Positions 1 to 9,632 of a DNA stretch of 64,000 nucleotides are shown here, one piece after another. The stretch is from assembly GCF_000550805.1 (NCBI RefSeq), contig NZ_CP004353.1, positions 2,356,001 through 2,420,000 on the forward strand, in the 5' to 3' direction. Positions within the stretch are counted from its first letter, which is position 1, and each line of letters opens with the position of its first letter. The notes under the pieces are model-generated. The model worked only from the letters and a program-made list of their open reading frames with translations, was not told where the DNA came from and searched no databases. The position numbers and the translations under genes are program-made. Source of the stretch: Corynebacterium vitaeruminis DSM 20294. GTDB lineage: Bacteria; Actinomycetota; Actinomycetes; Mycobacteriales; Mycobacteriaceae.

Positions 1-11
1 CGAAGGCGTCC

Positions 12-1310
12 TTAGACACGCTGCTCCAGGGGGACGCGGCGCAGGGTGCCCTCTTCCTCCTCGGCGGCGTCGATCTCGGCGCGGGTGATGCCCAGCATGT
101 GCAGCACCTCGTCGAGGAAGGGCGAGTTGACGCTCGTGTCGGCGATCTCGCGCAGGGCGGGCTTGGCGTTGAAGGCGACGCCGAGGCCCGCGGCGGAGAT
201 CATGTCGATGTCGTTGGCGCCGTCGCCCACGGCGACGGTCTGGTGCATCTCGAGGCCGGAGTCGGCGGCGAACTCGCGGAGGAACTGCGCCTTGGCGGCG
301 CGGTCGACGACCTTGCCGAGCACGCGGCCGGTGAGCTTGCCGTCGACGATCTCCAGGGTGTTGGCGCGCACGTAGTCGAGGTCGAGATCCTTGGCCAGGT
401 CCTCGAGAACCTGAATGAAGCCGCCGGAGACCACAGCCGCCTTGTAGCCCAGGCGCTTGAGGGTGCGGATGGTGGTGCGGGCGCCTGGGGTGAGCTTGAT
501 GTCCTTGGCCACCTCGTCGATGACGGAAGCGTCAAGCCCCGCGAGGGTCTTCACGCGCTCGCGGAGGGAGTGCTCGAAGTCGAGCTCGCCGCGCATGGCG
601 CGCTCGGTGACCTCGGCGACCTCCTTCTCCTTGCCCGCGTGGGCGGCGAGCATCTCGATGACCTCGCCGGTGATGAGGGTGGAGTCGCAGTCGAAGCAGA
701 TGAGCCGCTTGGAGCGGCGCAAAAGGCCCGCGCGCTCGATGGCGATGTCCACGCCCAGCTCCGGGGTGAGCTCGGCCAGCGCCTTGCGCAGCGGGATGCC
801 GCCGCCGGGTGCTGCGTTGGCAACGGTGATCTTCATTTCGATGCCGGTGACGGGGTAGTCGGCGATTCCGCGAATGGTATCGATGTTCGCGTTGTAGTCG
901 GCCAGGGTCTGGCCGATGCGGGAGATCGCCTTGGCGGAGACCGGGTTGCCGAGGATGACTACCTCATGGGTGGAGCGCGGGCGGGAGGACTCGGCGACGT
1001 CCTGAATCTCCACCGTGACCTTCTGCCCGTAGCCCTTGAGCGTCTCGTTCAGGCCCTCCTTGAGGGTGTCCAGCCCCTCCGGCTTGAGCCCCACGAAGGC
1101 GGCCAGCGAAAGGAAGCCGCGGAACTGGGACTGTTCCACGTCGAGGAGCTGGATCCCGTTGGCGGCGAGTACTCGGAAGAAGGCGGCGGTCACGCCCTGG
1201 CGGTCAGGGCCGGAAACGGTGACGACCGCGGGGGCGAGCCCCTCGCCCAGCGCCACGGTCAGGTTGGAAGCGTCAGTAGTAGTCACACACAGTATTGTTT
1301 CATGTGCCAT
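12..1310 (-). CDS. serB: Phosphoserine phosphatase SerB
   Basis: Last step of serine synthesis: hydrolyses O-phosphoserine to serine in the cytoplasm. The N-terminal ~200 residues form an ACT-type regulatory region (motif VSGPDRQGVTAAFF). A HAD phosphatase domain follows, with nucleophile motif DCDST (first Asp about residue 207), the SGGF motif and the metal-binding GDGANDIDM near the C-terminus, so all HAD catalytic motifs are present. The start is uncertain. The reported ATG lies 12 bases from the ctaD terminator hairpin; a GTG at 1319 is possible upstream, and a GTG at 1283 with a -10-like TACTGT five bases before it would give a protein beginning closer to the ACT domain. The ORF ends a few bases inside the left window edge and is complete. 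Confidence 0.93.
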   Translation of the reverse strand: MAHETILCVTTTDASNLTVALGEGLAPAVVTVSGPDRQGVTAAFFRVLAANGIQLLDVEQSQFRGFLSLAAFVGLKPEGLDTLKEGLNETLKGYGQKVTVEIQDVAESSRPRSTHEVVILGNPVSAKAISRIGQTLADYNANIDTIRGIADYPVTGIEMKITVANAAPGGGIPLRKALAELTPELGVDIAIERAGLLRRSKRLICFDCDSTLITGEVIEMLAAHAGKEKEVAEVTERAMRGELDFEHSLRERVKTLAGLDASVIDEVAKDIKLTPGARTTIRTLKRLGYKAAVVSGGFIQVLEDLAKDLDLDYVRANTLEIVDGKLTGRVLGKVVDRAAKAQFLREFAADSGLEMHQTVAVGDGANDIDMISAAGLGVAFNAKPALREIADTSVNSPFLDEVLHMLGITRAEIDAAEEEEGTLRRVPLEQRV

Positions 1311-1322
1311 CCCGGACACGCC

Positions 1323-1363
1323 AAAATCCCCCCATTTCGTCCAAGACGAAATGGGGGGATTTT
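1323..1363. terminator. Strong terminator hairpin between ctaD and serB
   Basis: Perfect 19-bp inverted repeat (1323-1341 and 1345-1363) with a CAA loop; each arm has a C6/G6 core and A4/T4 ends. It should end ctaD transcription and implies that serB has its own promoter. Confidence 0.9.
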
Positions 1364-1397
1364 CGTAATTTCAGTCAGCGAGGAAGGGATGCTTCCA

Positions 1398-3125
1398 CTA
1401 GACGTTTGCTGGCTGCTTGTTCACCGGCTCGGTGTGGTGGCCAACGTGTGCCTCGCGGCGCATGCGCTCCACCATGTGCGGGTAGTGCAGCTCGAACGCA
1501 GGACGCTCGGAACGGATACGCGGCAGCGAGGTGAAGTTGTGGCGAGGCGGCGGGCAGGAGGTAGCCCACTCGAGGGAGTTGCCGTAACCCCACGGATCGT
1601 CGACGGTGACGATCTCGCCGTAACGCCAGGACTTGAAGACGTTCCAGATGAGCGGGATGACGGACATACCCAGCACGAAGGAGAAGATCGTGGAAACCTG
1701 GTTGTAGATGGTGAAGCCGTCGGACTCGAGGTAGTCGGCGTAACGACGCGGCATACCCATGTTGCCCACCCAGTGCTGAACCAGGAAGGTACCGTGGAAG
1801 CCGACGAAGGTCAGCCAGAAGTGAATCTTGCCCAGGCGCTCGTCCAGCATACGACCGGTCATCTTCGGGAACCAGAAGTACACACCGGCGAAGGATGCGA
1901 ACACCACGGTACCGAACAGGGTGTAGTGGAAGTGAGCGATCAGGAAGTAGGACTCAGCGATCTGGAAGTCCAGCGGCGGGGAGGCCAGCATGATGCCGGT
2001 CAAGCCACCGAAGAGGAAGGTAACCAGGAAGCCGACCGCGAAGGTCATCGGGGTCTCCCAGGTGATGTGGCCGCGCCACATGGTGCCCAGCCAGTTGAAG
2101 AACTTCACACCGGTCGGAACCGAGATGAGGAAGGTCATGAAGGAGAAGAACGGCAGCAGGACGGCACCGGTGACGAACATGTGGTGAGCCCACACGGCCA
2201 TGGACAGGGTACCGATGGACAGGGTCGCGAAGACCAGGCCGATGTAGCCGAACATGGGCTTGCGGGAGAACACCGGGAGGACCTCGGAGACGATGCCGAA
2301 GAACGGCAGTGCCAGGACGTAGACCTCAGGGTGGCCGAAGAACCAGAACAGGTGCTGCCAGAGCACGCCGCCGCCGTTACCCGGATCGAAGATGTGGCCG
2401 CCGAGCTTACGGTCGTACAGGACGCCGAGGGCCGCGGAGGTCAGCAGCGGGAAGATCATCAGGACGATGATGGAGGCAACGAAGATGTTCCAGCAGAAGA
2501 TCGGCAGGCGGAACATGGTCATACCCGGTGCGCGGAGGCAGATGAGGGTGGTGATCATGTTGATCGCGGAAGCAATGGTACCGACACCGGTTGCGCCGAC
2601 GCCGACGATCCAGAAGTCGGTGCCCACGCCCGGGGAGTGGATGGAGTCGGCCAGCGGCAGGTACATGGTCCAGCCGTAGTCAGCCGCGCCACCAGGGGTG
2701 AGGAAGCCGGCCAGCATGGCAACCACGCCGATCTGGGTGACCCAGAAGCCGAAGGCGTTCAGACGCGGGAAGGCAACGTCGGGTGCGCCAATCTGCAGCG
2801 GCAGAACGTAGTTGGCAAAGCCCCAGACGATCGGGGTACCGAACGCCAGCAGCATGATGGTGCCGTGCATGGTGAACAGCTGGTTGAACTGCTCGTTGGA
2901 CAGGAACTGAAGTCCCGGGGAGAAGAGCTCTGCGCGGATGAGCAGAGCCATGAGGCCACCGACGAAGAACCAGACGAAGGACATCACGATGTACATGATG
3001 CCGAGCAGCTTGTGGTCGGTGGTGGTTAGCATTTTCCAGGCCAGCTCGCCCTTGCGGGCCCCGCCGGTCGGTGCGGGCCTGGTGGGCTCGGAGTAATTCT
3101 CCAGCCTTGGCGCCACAGCGGTCAT
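1398..3125 (-). CDS. ctaD: Cytochrome c oxidase (aa3) subunit I
   Basis: Membrane catalytic subunit of the aa3 oxidase, carrying heme a, heme a3 and CuB; it reduces O2 with electrons from the bcc complex and pumps protons. The 575-residue protein has about 12 hydrophobic segments, the [16 protein letters not shown] region, the CuB/cross-linked His-Tyr motif HPEVY, the AHHMF motif and the HFHYTLFGT heme-ligand region. The ATG at 3125 is chosen because AGGAGG sits five bases upstream and because the family starts MTAVAP; the ORF extends 17 codons further without support. Gene order serB-ctaD-nrdF matches C. glutamicum. A strong terminator follows the gene. Confidence 0.97.
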   Translation of the reverse strand: MTAVAPRLENYSEPTRPAPTGGARKGELAWKMLTTTDHKLLGIMYIVMSFVWFFVGGLMALLIRAELFSPGLQFLSNEQFNQLFTMHGTIMLLAFGTPIVWGFANYVLPLQIGAPDVAFPRLNAFGFWVTQIGVVAMLAGFLTPGGAADYGWTMYLPLADSIHSPGVGTDFWIVGVGATGVGTIASAINMITTLICLRAPGMTMFRLPIFCWNIFVASIIVLMIFPLLTSAALGVLYDRKLGGHIFDPGNGGGVLWQHLFWFFGHPEVYVLALPFFGIVSEVLPVFSRKPMFGYIGLVFATLSIGTLSMAVWAHHMFVTGAVLLPFFSFMTFLISVPTGVKFFNWLGTMWRGHITWETPMTFAVGFLVTFLFGGLTGIMLASPPLDFQIAESYFLIAHFHYTLFGTVVFASFAGVYFWFPKMTGRMLDERLGKIHFWLTFVGFHGTFLVQHWVGNMGMPRRYADYLESDGFTIYNQVSTIFSFVLGMSVIPLIWNVFKSWRYGEIVTVDDPWGYGNSLEWATSCPPPRHNFTSLPRIRSERPAFELHYPHMVERMRREAHVGHHTEPVNKQPANV

Positions 3126-3571
3126 ACGATCCTCCTGACTAAGGGTTACCTCTACTACGAGAGTAAAGGCATCCAAAATTTACACTGCCTAATCCTATGG
3201 CAGCATAAGCCTTGAAGCCAGCCACTTCTGGCTGGGTTGCCCACTACTTTAACCGGCCAAAACACTTTTCCGAAACATTTTTAATGGCCAAAGCCACAAA
3301 GGACGCAGCTAGGCACCCTTTTGGCCAAATTTAAGTGACTGGCACCACATTTGTGACGCCTGTGAAGCGGGGTGAATACCCCCACCCGTAACCCCCCGTA
3401 TGCCCCCAACAGTATTCAACCTAAAGGTTGATGATTGTGTCGCACCACGCGCTCCCCCACCAAAGAGGTTAGGCCGCGCAAAATGGGCAAGGCGGCACCC
3501 CACGCATCATGACAGATGCCCGAGGTGCCGCCGAATAAAATTAGGCTAGCCTGCTCTTTTTAGCGCGCCGA
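3126..3571. other. Intergenic region upstream of ctaD
   Basis: About 450 bases, visibly less GC-rich than the genes, holding the ctaD promoter and the nrdF 3' flank. Apart from the ctaD ribosome binding site (3131-3136) and the 10-bp palindrome AGGCTAGCCT at 3543-3552, I see no ORF with coding character, no RNA gene and no clear terminator. Confidence 0.5.
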
Positions 3572-4573
<1,002 letters not shown>

Positions 4574-4589
4574 CTAAACGTTTCTTCCA

Positions 4590-4636
4590 GCCACAGTCAC
4601 AGTGTCGTGCCGCGCAACGTCCCTTATATATAGAGG
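4590..4636 (-). promoter_or_regulatory. NrdR-type box pair upstream of nrdF
   Basis: The 4621-4636 segment (CTTATATATAGAG core) matches the NrdR consensus acaCwAtATaTwGwgt well. A degenerate partner at 4590-4605 keeps the GTGT half. Spacing is 31 bp, three helical turns, as expected for NrdR. The pair lies 32-78 bases upstream of the nrdF start, overlapping the likely promoter. The second box is weak. Confidence 0.55.
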
Positions 4637-4771
4637 TATCCTCCGGCGCGGCACCGTGGAAGGAAAATCGACGATATACAAGCGCTCAGCCTACTCTAAA
4701 AATCGGCCCAAAGCACCTCCCGCAAGCGCCCTCCCAGGGCCGCCAACTTCCCGTTTAATCATTCATAGATA

Positions 4772-4787
4772 TGTGATGTTGCACACA
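4772..4787. promoter_or_regulatory. Candidate GlxR (CRP-type) site
   Basis: TGTGATGTTGCACACA matches TGTGA-N6-TCACA with one mismatch. It lies in the 461-base divergent region between nrdF and ftn, about 215 bases before nrdF and 230 before ftn. The rest of that region (4637-5019) holds no visible gene. A poor DtxR-like match (TTAGCTTTACCT, 4925-4936) precedes ftn. Confidence 0.35.
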
Positions 4788-5019
4788 TTTCGCACCCGCG
4801 CCAGCGCCACCGATTTTCGCCACACCGCTCCCCTTAACCCAAAAAACGCGATTCCACCCGCCCATATAGAAGCCCGTGACCACGTCATTTAGATAACTGT
4901 CAATTAACAATACCCATTGATTGATTAGCTTTACCTCAATAAGGTGCGGGCGCAGAATTACCGGTAATGGTTGCCTAACCACAGCTGACGCGGCCAAAAA
5001 CCGTCTTTACAATGCAGGT

Positions 5020-5505
5020 ATGAGCATCAACGAGAAACTAGCAACCGCACTGAACAATCAAGTCACCGCCGAGCTCGAGGCCTCCGTCGTCTACCTCCAG
5101 CTGTCCTACATCCTCGACGACCTGAGCCTGACCGGCATGAGCTCTTGGATGAAGAAGCAGTCCAAGGAGGAGCAGGACCACGCCGACGCTTTCTCCCGTC
5201 ACCTCCTCGACCGCGACTACACCCCGCAGATCGGCGACATCAACCCGCCCAAGGTCGACGTGTCCACCGCCATCGAGGCGTTCGAGGCATCGCTCGCCCA
5301 CGAGCAGAAGGTCACCGCGCTCATTCGCGAGCTGGCCATCCTCTCCGACTCCGTCAAGGACTACGAGTCCCGCCCGCTGATCGACAAGTTCCTCCAGGAG
5401 CAGATCGAGGAAGAGGCCACCGTCAAGGAGATCCTCGACCGTCTGCGCATGGCCGACACCGGCACCGGCCTGCTCCGCCTCGACGACGAGCTCGGCTCCC
5501 GCTAG
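5020..5505 (+). CDS. ftn: Ferritin
   Basis: Cytoplasmic iron-storage protein that oxidises Fe(II) and stores it as a ferric mineral in a 24-mer shell. The 161-residue protein starts MSINEKLATALNNQ and shows the non-heme ferritin pattern: a four-helix bundle with Glu in TAELEAS, the EEQDHADAF helix (Glu and His ligands) and the later Glu/Gln residues in LQEQIEEEA. ATG 5020 is chosen over an in-frame start 99 bases upstream because family members begin here. Placement between nrdF and nrdE is conserved. In C. glutamicum ftn is DtxR-activated; the box is not clear here. A terminator shared with nrdE follows. Confidence 0.95.
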   Translation: MSINEKLATALNNQVTAELEASVVYLQLSYILDDLSLTGMSSWMKKQSKEEQDHADAFSRHLLDRDYTPQIGDINPPKVDVSTAIEAFEASLAHEQKVTALIRELAILSDSVKDYESRPLIDKFLQEQIEEEATVKEILDRLRMADTGTGLLRLDDELGSR

Positions 5506-5510
5506 CATTC

Positions 5511-5548
5511 GCTTTCCGACGCCTACGGCGCCGTAGGCGTCGACAAGC
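5511..5548. repeat. Dispersed element, head-to-head pair
   Basis: Two copies of the window's dispersed short repeat meet head-to-head. 5511-5529 reads GCTTTCCGACGCCTACGGC, and 5530-5548 is its inverse with two changes. Together they form a 19-bp-arm cruciform-capable palindrome between ftn and the ftn/nrdE terminator. Confidence 0.8.
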
Positions 5549-5554
5549 AAACAA

Positions 5555-5588
5555 AAACTGCCTCCCACCTTTCGGTGCGAGGCAGTTT
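5555..5588. terminator. Bidirectional terminator between ftn and nrdE
   Basis: Stem AAACTGCCTC / GAGGCAGTTT with an inner CACC-TTTC-GGTG hairpin and A/T tracts on both sides. It serves the two convergent genes. Confidence 0.88.
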
Positions 5589-5597
5589 CCCTATGCC

Positions 5598-7766
5598 TTA
5601 AAGCATGCAGGAGACGCACCCCTCGATCTCCGTGCCCTCCAGCGCCACCTGGCGCAGGCGGATGTAGTAGAGGGTCTTAATGCCCTTGCGCCACGCGTAG
5701 ATCTGCGCGCGGTTGATGTCGCGGGTGGTCACGGTGTCCTTGAAGAACAGCGTCAGAGACAGGCCCTGGTCGACGTACTTCGTGGCCACCGCGTAGGTGT
5801 CGATGACCTTCTCGTAGCCGATCTCGTAGGCGTCCTTATAGTACTCCAGGTTTTCGTTGTCCATGTGCGGCGCCGGGTAGTAGACGCGGCCGATCTTGCC
5901 CTCCTTGCGGATCTCGATCTTGGAGGCGATCGGGTGGATCGACGAGGTGGAGTTGTTGATGTACGAGATGGAGCCGGTCGGCGGCACCGCCTGCAGGTAG
6001 CGGTTGAAGATTCCGTCCGCCTGCACGTCCTTCTTCAGCTGCTCCCACTCCTCCGCGCTCGGGGTGTGGATGGAGGAGGCCGCAAACAGCTCCTTCACCC
6101 GCTCGGTCTTGGGCGCGAACTCGGCCGGGTCGAAGCGGTCGAAGTAGGCGCCGGAGGCGTAATCGGAGTCGGCGAAGCCCTCGAAGGCGTGGCCGCGCTC
6201 GACCGCCAGCTTGTGGGAGGCGCGCAGGCACTGGTACAGCACGGCGGCGAAGTAGGCGTTGGTGAAGTCCAAGCCCTCCTCGGAGCCGTAGTGGATGTGC
6301 TCGCGCCCCAAGAAACCGTGCAGGTTCATCTGGCCCAGGCCGATGGCGTGGGCCGCCTCGTTGCCCTTACGAATGCTCGGGACGGAGTCGATGGAGGTCT
6401 GCTCGGAGACGGCCGTGAGCCCGCGGATCGCGGTCTCGATGGTATTGCCGAAGTCCGGGGAGTCCATGGTCATGGCGATATTGAGCGAACCCAGGTTGCA
6501 GGAGATGTCCTCACCGACGCGCGAGTAGCTCAGGTCGTCGTTGTAGGTCGACGGAGTGTTGACCTGCAGGATCTCGGAGCAAAGGTTGGACATGTTGACC
6601 CGGCCCGCGATCGGGTTGGCCTTGTTGACGGTGTCCTCGAACATGATGTACGGGTAGCCGGACTCGAACTGGATCTCCGCCAGGGTCTGGAAGAACTCGC
6701 GGGCGTTGATCTTCTTCTTCTTGATCCGCGGGTCCTCGACCATCTCCTCGTAGTGCTCGGTCACCGACAGGTCGGCGAAAGGCACGCCGTAGATGCGCTC
6801 GACGTCGTACGGGGAGAACAGGTACATGTCCTCGTTGCGCTTGGCAAGCTCGAAGGTGATGTCCGGGATGACCACGCCGAGGGACAGGGTCTTGATGCGG
6901 ACCTTCTCGTCGGCGTTCTCGCGCTTGGTGTCGAGGAAGCTGAGGATGTCCGGGTGGTGGGCGTTGAGGTACACGGCACCGGCGCCCTGGCGGGCACCCA
7001 GCTGGTTGGCGTAGGAGAAGGAGTCCTCGAGCAGCTTCATCACGGGGATGACGCCGGAAGACTGGTTCTCGATGTGCTTGATCGGCGCGCCCGCCTCGCG
7101 CAGGTTGGACAGGAGCAGCGCCACGCCGCCGCCGCGCTTGGACAGCTGCAGCGCGGAGTTGATGGCGCGGCCGATGGACTCCATGTTGTCCTCGATGCGC
7201 AGGAGGAAGCAGGACACGGGCTCGCCGCGCTGCGCCTTGCCGCAGTTGAGGAAGGTCGGGGTGGCCGGCTGGAAGCGGCCGGTCATGATCTCGTCGACCA
7301 GGTTGGAGGCGAGCTTCTGGTCGCCTGCGGCCAGCGTGAGGGCGACCATGCACACGCGGTCCTCGAAGCGCTCGAGGTAGCGGCGACCGTCGAAGGTCTT
7401 CAGCGTGTAGGAGGTGTAGTACTTGTAGGCGCCGAGGAAGGTGGGGAACCGGAACTTGTGCGCGTAGGCCTGCTTGAACAGGGACTTAATGAAGTCGAAC
7501 TCGTACTTGCCCACGACCTCCGGGTCGTAGTACTTGTTCTTGATCAGGTAATCGAACTTCTCCTCCAGGTCGTGGAAGAAGACCGTGTTCTGGTTAACGT
7601 GCTGCAGGAAGAACTGGTTCGCGGCCTCGCGGTCCTTGTCGAACTGGATCTTTCCCTCGGCGTCGTAGAGGTTCAAAAGCGCGTTGAGCGCATGGTAATC
7701 AAGTTGCTCGGCGATGCTGGCCGGCTCGGCGACGAGGCGTCCGACGTTCATGCTCTTCTCACTCAC
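5598..7766 (-). CDS. nrdE: Class Ib ribonucleotide reductase, catalytic subunit NrdE
   Basis: Reduces ribonucleoside diphosphates to deoxyribonucleotides, using the radical from NrdF and electrons from NrdH. The protein has 722 residues, the class Ib length, and no N-terminal ATP cone. Visible motifs are the active-site region [14 protein letters not shown], the specificity and active-site loops, NLCSEI with the second active-site Cys, and the C-terminal redox pair CVSCML that exchanges disulfides with NrdH. It lies downstream of nrdI and nrdH on the same strand (135 bases after nrdI) and converges with ftn. Confidence 0.97.
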   Translation of the reverse strand: MSEKSMNVGRLVAEPASIAEQLDYHALNALLNLYDAEGKIQFDKDREAANQFFLQHVNQNTVFFHDLEEKFDYLIKNKYYDPEVVGKYEFDFIKSLFKQAYAHKFRFPTFLGAYKYYTSYTLKTFDGRRYLERFEDRVCMVALTLAAGDQKLASNLVDEIMTGRFQPATPTFLNCGKAQRGEPVSCFLLRIEDNMESIGRAINSALQLSKRGGGVALLLSNLREAGAPIKHIENQSSGVIPVMKLLEDSFSYANQLGARQGAGAVYLNAHHPDILSFLDTKRENADEKVRIKTLSLGVVIPDITFELAKRNEDMYLFSPYDVERIYGVPFADLSVTEHYEEMVEDPRIKKKKINAREFFQTLAEIQFESGYPYIMFEDTVNKANPIAGRVNMSNLCSEILQVNTPSTYNDDLSYSRVGEDISCNLGSLNIAMTMDSPDFGNTIETAIRGLTAVSEQTSIDSVPSIRKGNEAAHAIGLGQMNLHGFLGREHIHYGSEEGLDFTNAYFAAVLYQCLRASHKLAVERGHAFEGFADSDYASGAYFDRFDPAEFAPKTERVKELFAASSIHTPSAEEWEQLKKDVQADGIFNRYLQAVPPTGSISYINNSTSSIHPIASKIEIRKEGKIGRVYYPAPHMDNENLEYYKDAYEIGYEKVIDTYAVATKYVDQGLSLTLFFKDTVTTRDINRAQIYAWRKGIKTLYYIRLRQVALEGTEIEGCVSCML

Positions 7767-7859
7767 TAGTACTACCGCACCTTTTCTTCTTGTAGTTTCA
7801 CGTTCATTCAGTTATCCGCGAAGCAACCGCGCTGCGGGCCTGTGGCCCGCCGTCATTTC

Positions 7860-7875
7860 GCATTGTATATAGATC
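7860..7875 (-). promoter_or_regulatory. Single NrdR-like box upstream of nrdE
   Basis: The core TTGTATATAGA matches the central and right part of the NrdR consensus. It lies 94 bases upstream of nrdE, in the 134-base nrdI-nrdE gap. No partner at 31-32 bp was found, so this may be chance or a weak internal promoter element. Confidence 0.3.
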
Positions 7876-7900
7876 GCCCGACACGCACCGTGTGCGTTGG

Positions 7901-8338
7901 CTAGCTGGCCGTTTCCGGGACGAGGCCCAGCGACTCGGCGTTGTCTGTGAGCCCGCCTCGAACCAACCGAACGTCCTCCTCGGTGCCGAGAAGCTCGTAG
8001 CGGTACACGTAAGGCACCCCGCACTTCTGGGAGATGACGTCGCCCGCCTTGCCGAAGTCCGTGCCGAAGTTGGAGTTTCCGCCCGAGATCACCGCCCTGA
8101 TGAGCGAACGGTTGTGCTCGTTGTTGAGGAAGCGAATGACCTGCCCCGGAACGGGCCTCGTGTTCTGGTGGCTGATCGAGGCCCCGCCGCCATAGGTGGG
8201 ACAGACCAGCACGTAGGGCTCGTCCACAACAAGTTCCGGCTCGCTCTTGCGCATCGGGATCCGCTGGGCGGGGAACCCGAGCTTCTCCACGAACTTCTTG
8301 GTGTTCTCCGTGGCGGATGAGTAGTAGACGACGAGCAT
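7901..8338 (-). CDS. nrdI: Ribonucleotide reductase flavodoxin NrdI
   Basis: Small flavodoxin-like protein that supplies superoxide or oxidant to assemble the Mn(III)2-tyrosyl cofactor of NrdF. FMN-binding loops are visible: SSATENT (phosphate loop), PTYGGG, and SGGNSNFG. The 145-residue form starts MLVVYY at the ATG 8338, preceded by GAAGGAAGG about ten bases upstream. An in-frame ATG at 8362 adds eight residues and overlaps the flank of a hairpin. It sits between nrdH and nrdE in the usual nrdHIE order. Confidence 0.93.
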   Translation of the reverse strand: MLVVYYSSATENTKKFVEKLGFPAQRIPMRKSEPELVVDEPYVLVCPTYGGGASISHQNTRPVPGQVIRFLNNEHNRSLIRAVISGGNSNFGTDFGKAGDVISQKCGVPYVYRYELLGTEEDVRLVRGGLTDNAESLGLVPETAS

Positions 8339-8368
8339 GGAATGCTCACCTTCCTTCGACATACAAAC

Positions 8369-8397
8369 GCCCTCCCGCCATCGATGAACGGGAGGGC
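8369..8397 (-). terminator. Intra-operon hairpin between nrdH and nrdI
   Basis: Perfect 9-bp stem (GCCCTCCCG / CGGGAGGGC) with an 11-base loop, ending about 30 bases before the nrdI start. There is no U-tract of note, so it looks more like an attenuator or a processing/stability element than a full terminator. Confidence 0.55.
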
Positions 8398-8424
8398 TGA
8401 ACGTTCGAGGTTCTTGCCTTTGCC

Positions 8425-8658
8425 CTATGCGACCTGGGCAGCCAGCGAGCTGATGCGCTCCGGGCGGAAGCCGGACCAGTGCTCGCCGTTGGCCTCCACG
8501 ACCGGGGCCTGCAGGTAGCCGAGCGCCATGACGTAGTCGCGGGCCTCGTCGTCAACGCTGATGTCCACCAGGTCGTAGTCGAGGCCGGCGCGATCCAAGG
8601 CCTTCTTGGTTGCATTGCACTGGACGCAAGCGGGCTTGGTGTAAACGGTAATCGACAT
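8425..8658 (-). CDS. nrdH: NrdH-redoxin (glutaredoxin-like)
   Basis: Small thiol reductant that reduces the C-terminal CxxC of NrdE after each turnover and is itself reduced by thioredoxin reductase. The protein has 77 residues with the active site CVQC (Cys11 and Cys14), the TKPACVQC context, the cis-Pro in LQAPVV, and the C-terminal WSGFRPERI motif typical of NrdH. It is the first gene of nrdHIE on this strand, with a pair of NrdR boxes upstream. Confidence 0.96.
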   Translation of the reverse strand: MSITVYTKPACVQCNATKKALDRAGLDYDLVDISVDDEARDYVMALGYLQAPVVEANGEHWSGFRPERISSLAAQVA

Positions 8659-8824
8659 GGCGTATCCCTCTAAAGTGTCAACGTTATAAGGTCGGGCAAA
8701 AACATTCGGCCAAACGAATCTTCGGGGGTTTCCTGACCCCGCTTCAACCGCGCGGACGGGACGTTTCCCACCCCTTCTAGCGGCCTTTTAAGGCCTCGCG
8801 CGGCGTTCGTGGCGACTGAGATAG

Positions 8825-8872
8825 ACACTATACTTTGTGCCAAATTCCCGCAACCATCCCAACATGTAGTGG
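8825..8872 (-). promoter_or_regulatory. NrdR box pair upstream of nrdHIE
   Basis: Box 1 at 8825-8840 (ACACTATACTTTGTGC) and box 2 at 8857-8872 (core CAACATGTAGTGG) both match acaCwAtATaTwGwgt closely. Their starts are 32 bp apart, three helical turns. A weaker third match starts at 8910. They lie 167-215 bases upstream of nrdH. The remaining gap up to the rpmJ terminator (about 8926-9225) contains no gene I can support. Confidence 0.7.
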
Positions 8873-9225
8873 CTCCGGCAGGCATTTCCCCAGCACATCC
8901 TCGGCCACGGCACCACATGTTGCGACCCGACGCTCAGGAAAATCACACGATTGTGACTCCCTTAAATTACATTCCTGCGGTTTTCCTGCGAAGCGCCTCA
9001 AAACTATGACCTAATCCACTTTTTAATTCGATTGTGACGATTTCCTACCCCTCCGCGCCCGCCCAGACAAGCGCCTAACCGAAAACGCCGTTCGTCAAGA
9101 GCATACTCTTTACCCCTCCCCCACGCACTCCCCTCGGTTGCCACACGGCGCCCGCGGCGAGGGTGGGACGGGCTCCCCCAACGCCCCAGGGGCCCCTTTC
9201 CTTCACCGAGCCACCTGCCCATGCA

Positions 9226-9257
9226 AAAAGCGCCCGCCCCGAAGGGCGAGCGCTTTT
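9226..9257 (-). terminator. rpmJ terminator
   Basis: Stem AAAAGCGC / GCGCTTTT with an inner GCCC-rich hairpin. A T-run follows the stem on the minus strand, 15 bases after the rpmJ stop codon. Confidence 0.85.
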
Positions 9258-9271
9258 CAAAAACCAAGGAA

Positions 9272-9394
9272 TTAGCCCTGGCGAGCCTTGAAACGAGGCT
9301 CCTTCTTGTTGATCACGTAGACCTTGCCGCGACGACGCACAACCTGAGCGCCCGGCTTGTTCTTCAGCGACCGAAGGGACTTGCGGACCTTCAT
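9272..9394 (-). CDS. rpmJ: 50S ribosomal protein L36, zinc-free (C-minus) form
   Basis: A 40-residue ribosomal protein ([15 protein letters not shown]...FKARQG). It keeps the L36 core [10 protein letters not shown] and the basic C-terminus but has none of the three Cys and lacks the zinc-ribbon His of the usual form, so it is the C-minus paralogue. In actinobacteria such copies are often induced under zinc limitation by Zur; no clear Zur box was found. It has its own terminator and is divergent from nadE. Confidence 0.93.
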   Translation of the reverse strand: MKVRKSLRSLKNKPGAQVVRRRGKVYVINKKEPRFKARQG

Positions 9395-9511
9395 CGGGCG
9401 CTCCTTTCTTTAGATCCCGAACGCGAAGCAAGAAAGCTTCGCTACTTCTTTCAGCGGCGGCTTGTCACCCACCAAACGCGGCGAGGCAGCCAGCCACGAC
9501 ACGAGGAATTA

Positions 9512-9521
9512 TGTTATAACA
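9512..9521. promoter_or_regulatory. Palindrome in the rpmJ-nadE divergent promoter region
   Basis: Perfect palindrome TGTTATAACA in an AT-rich spot (9507-9524) of an otherwise GC-rich 238-base divergent region. It could be overlapping -10 elements or an operator; the regulator is unknown. Confidence 0.35.
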
Positions 9522-9632
9522 GTTCGCCCCCAAATACCAAACCCTCCCCCGCGACGGAAACTGCGAGGCGCCGCCGCCGCAAAACGGCCACCGCCCTGTT
9601 GCTTAATAGAAATTCGCTCTAGGATAGTCACC

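Noticed and set aside
1..11. CGAAGGCGTC at the left edge, resembling the repeat
   Set aside because: Only ten bases match, and the following sequence diverges; the window edge prevents a decision.
99..3029. A 976-residue plus-strand ORF across serB and ctaD
   Set aside because: It is antisense to two well-recognised genes, with a His/Asp/Gly/Val-rich composition typical of GC-rich shadow frames.
3541..3559. DtxR-like box TTAGGCTAGCCT
   Set aside because: Only about 13 of 19 positions match; it lies after nrdF and over 400 bases from ctaD, with no iron gene to control there.
4925..4943. DtxR-like site before ftn
   Set aside because: Too many mismatches to the consensus, although ftn is a known DtxR target in C. 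glutamicum.
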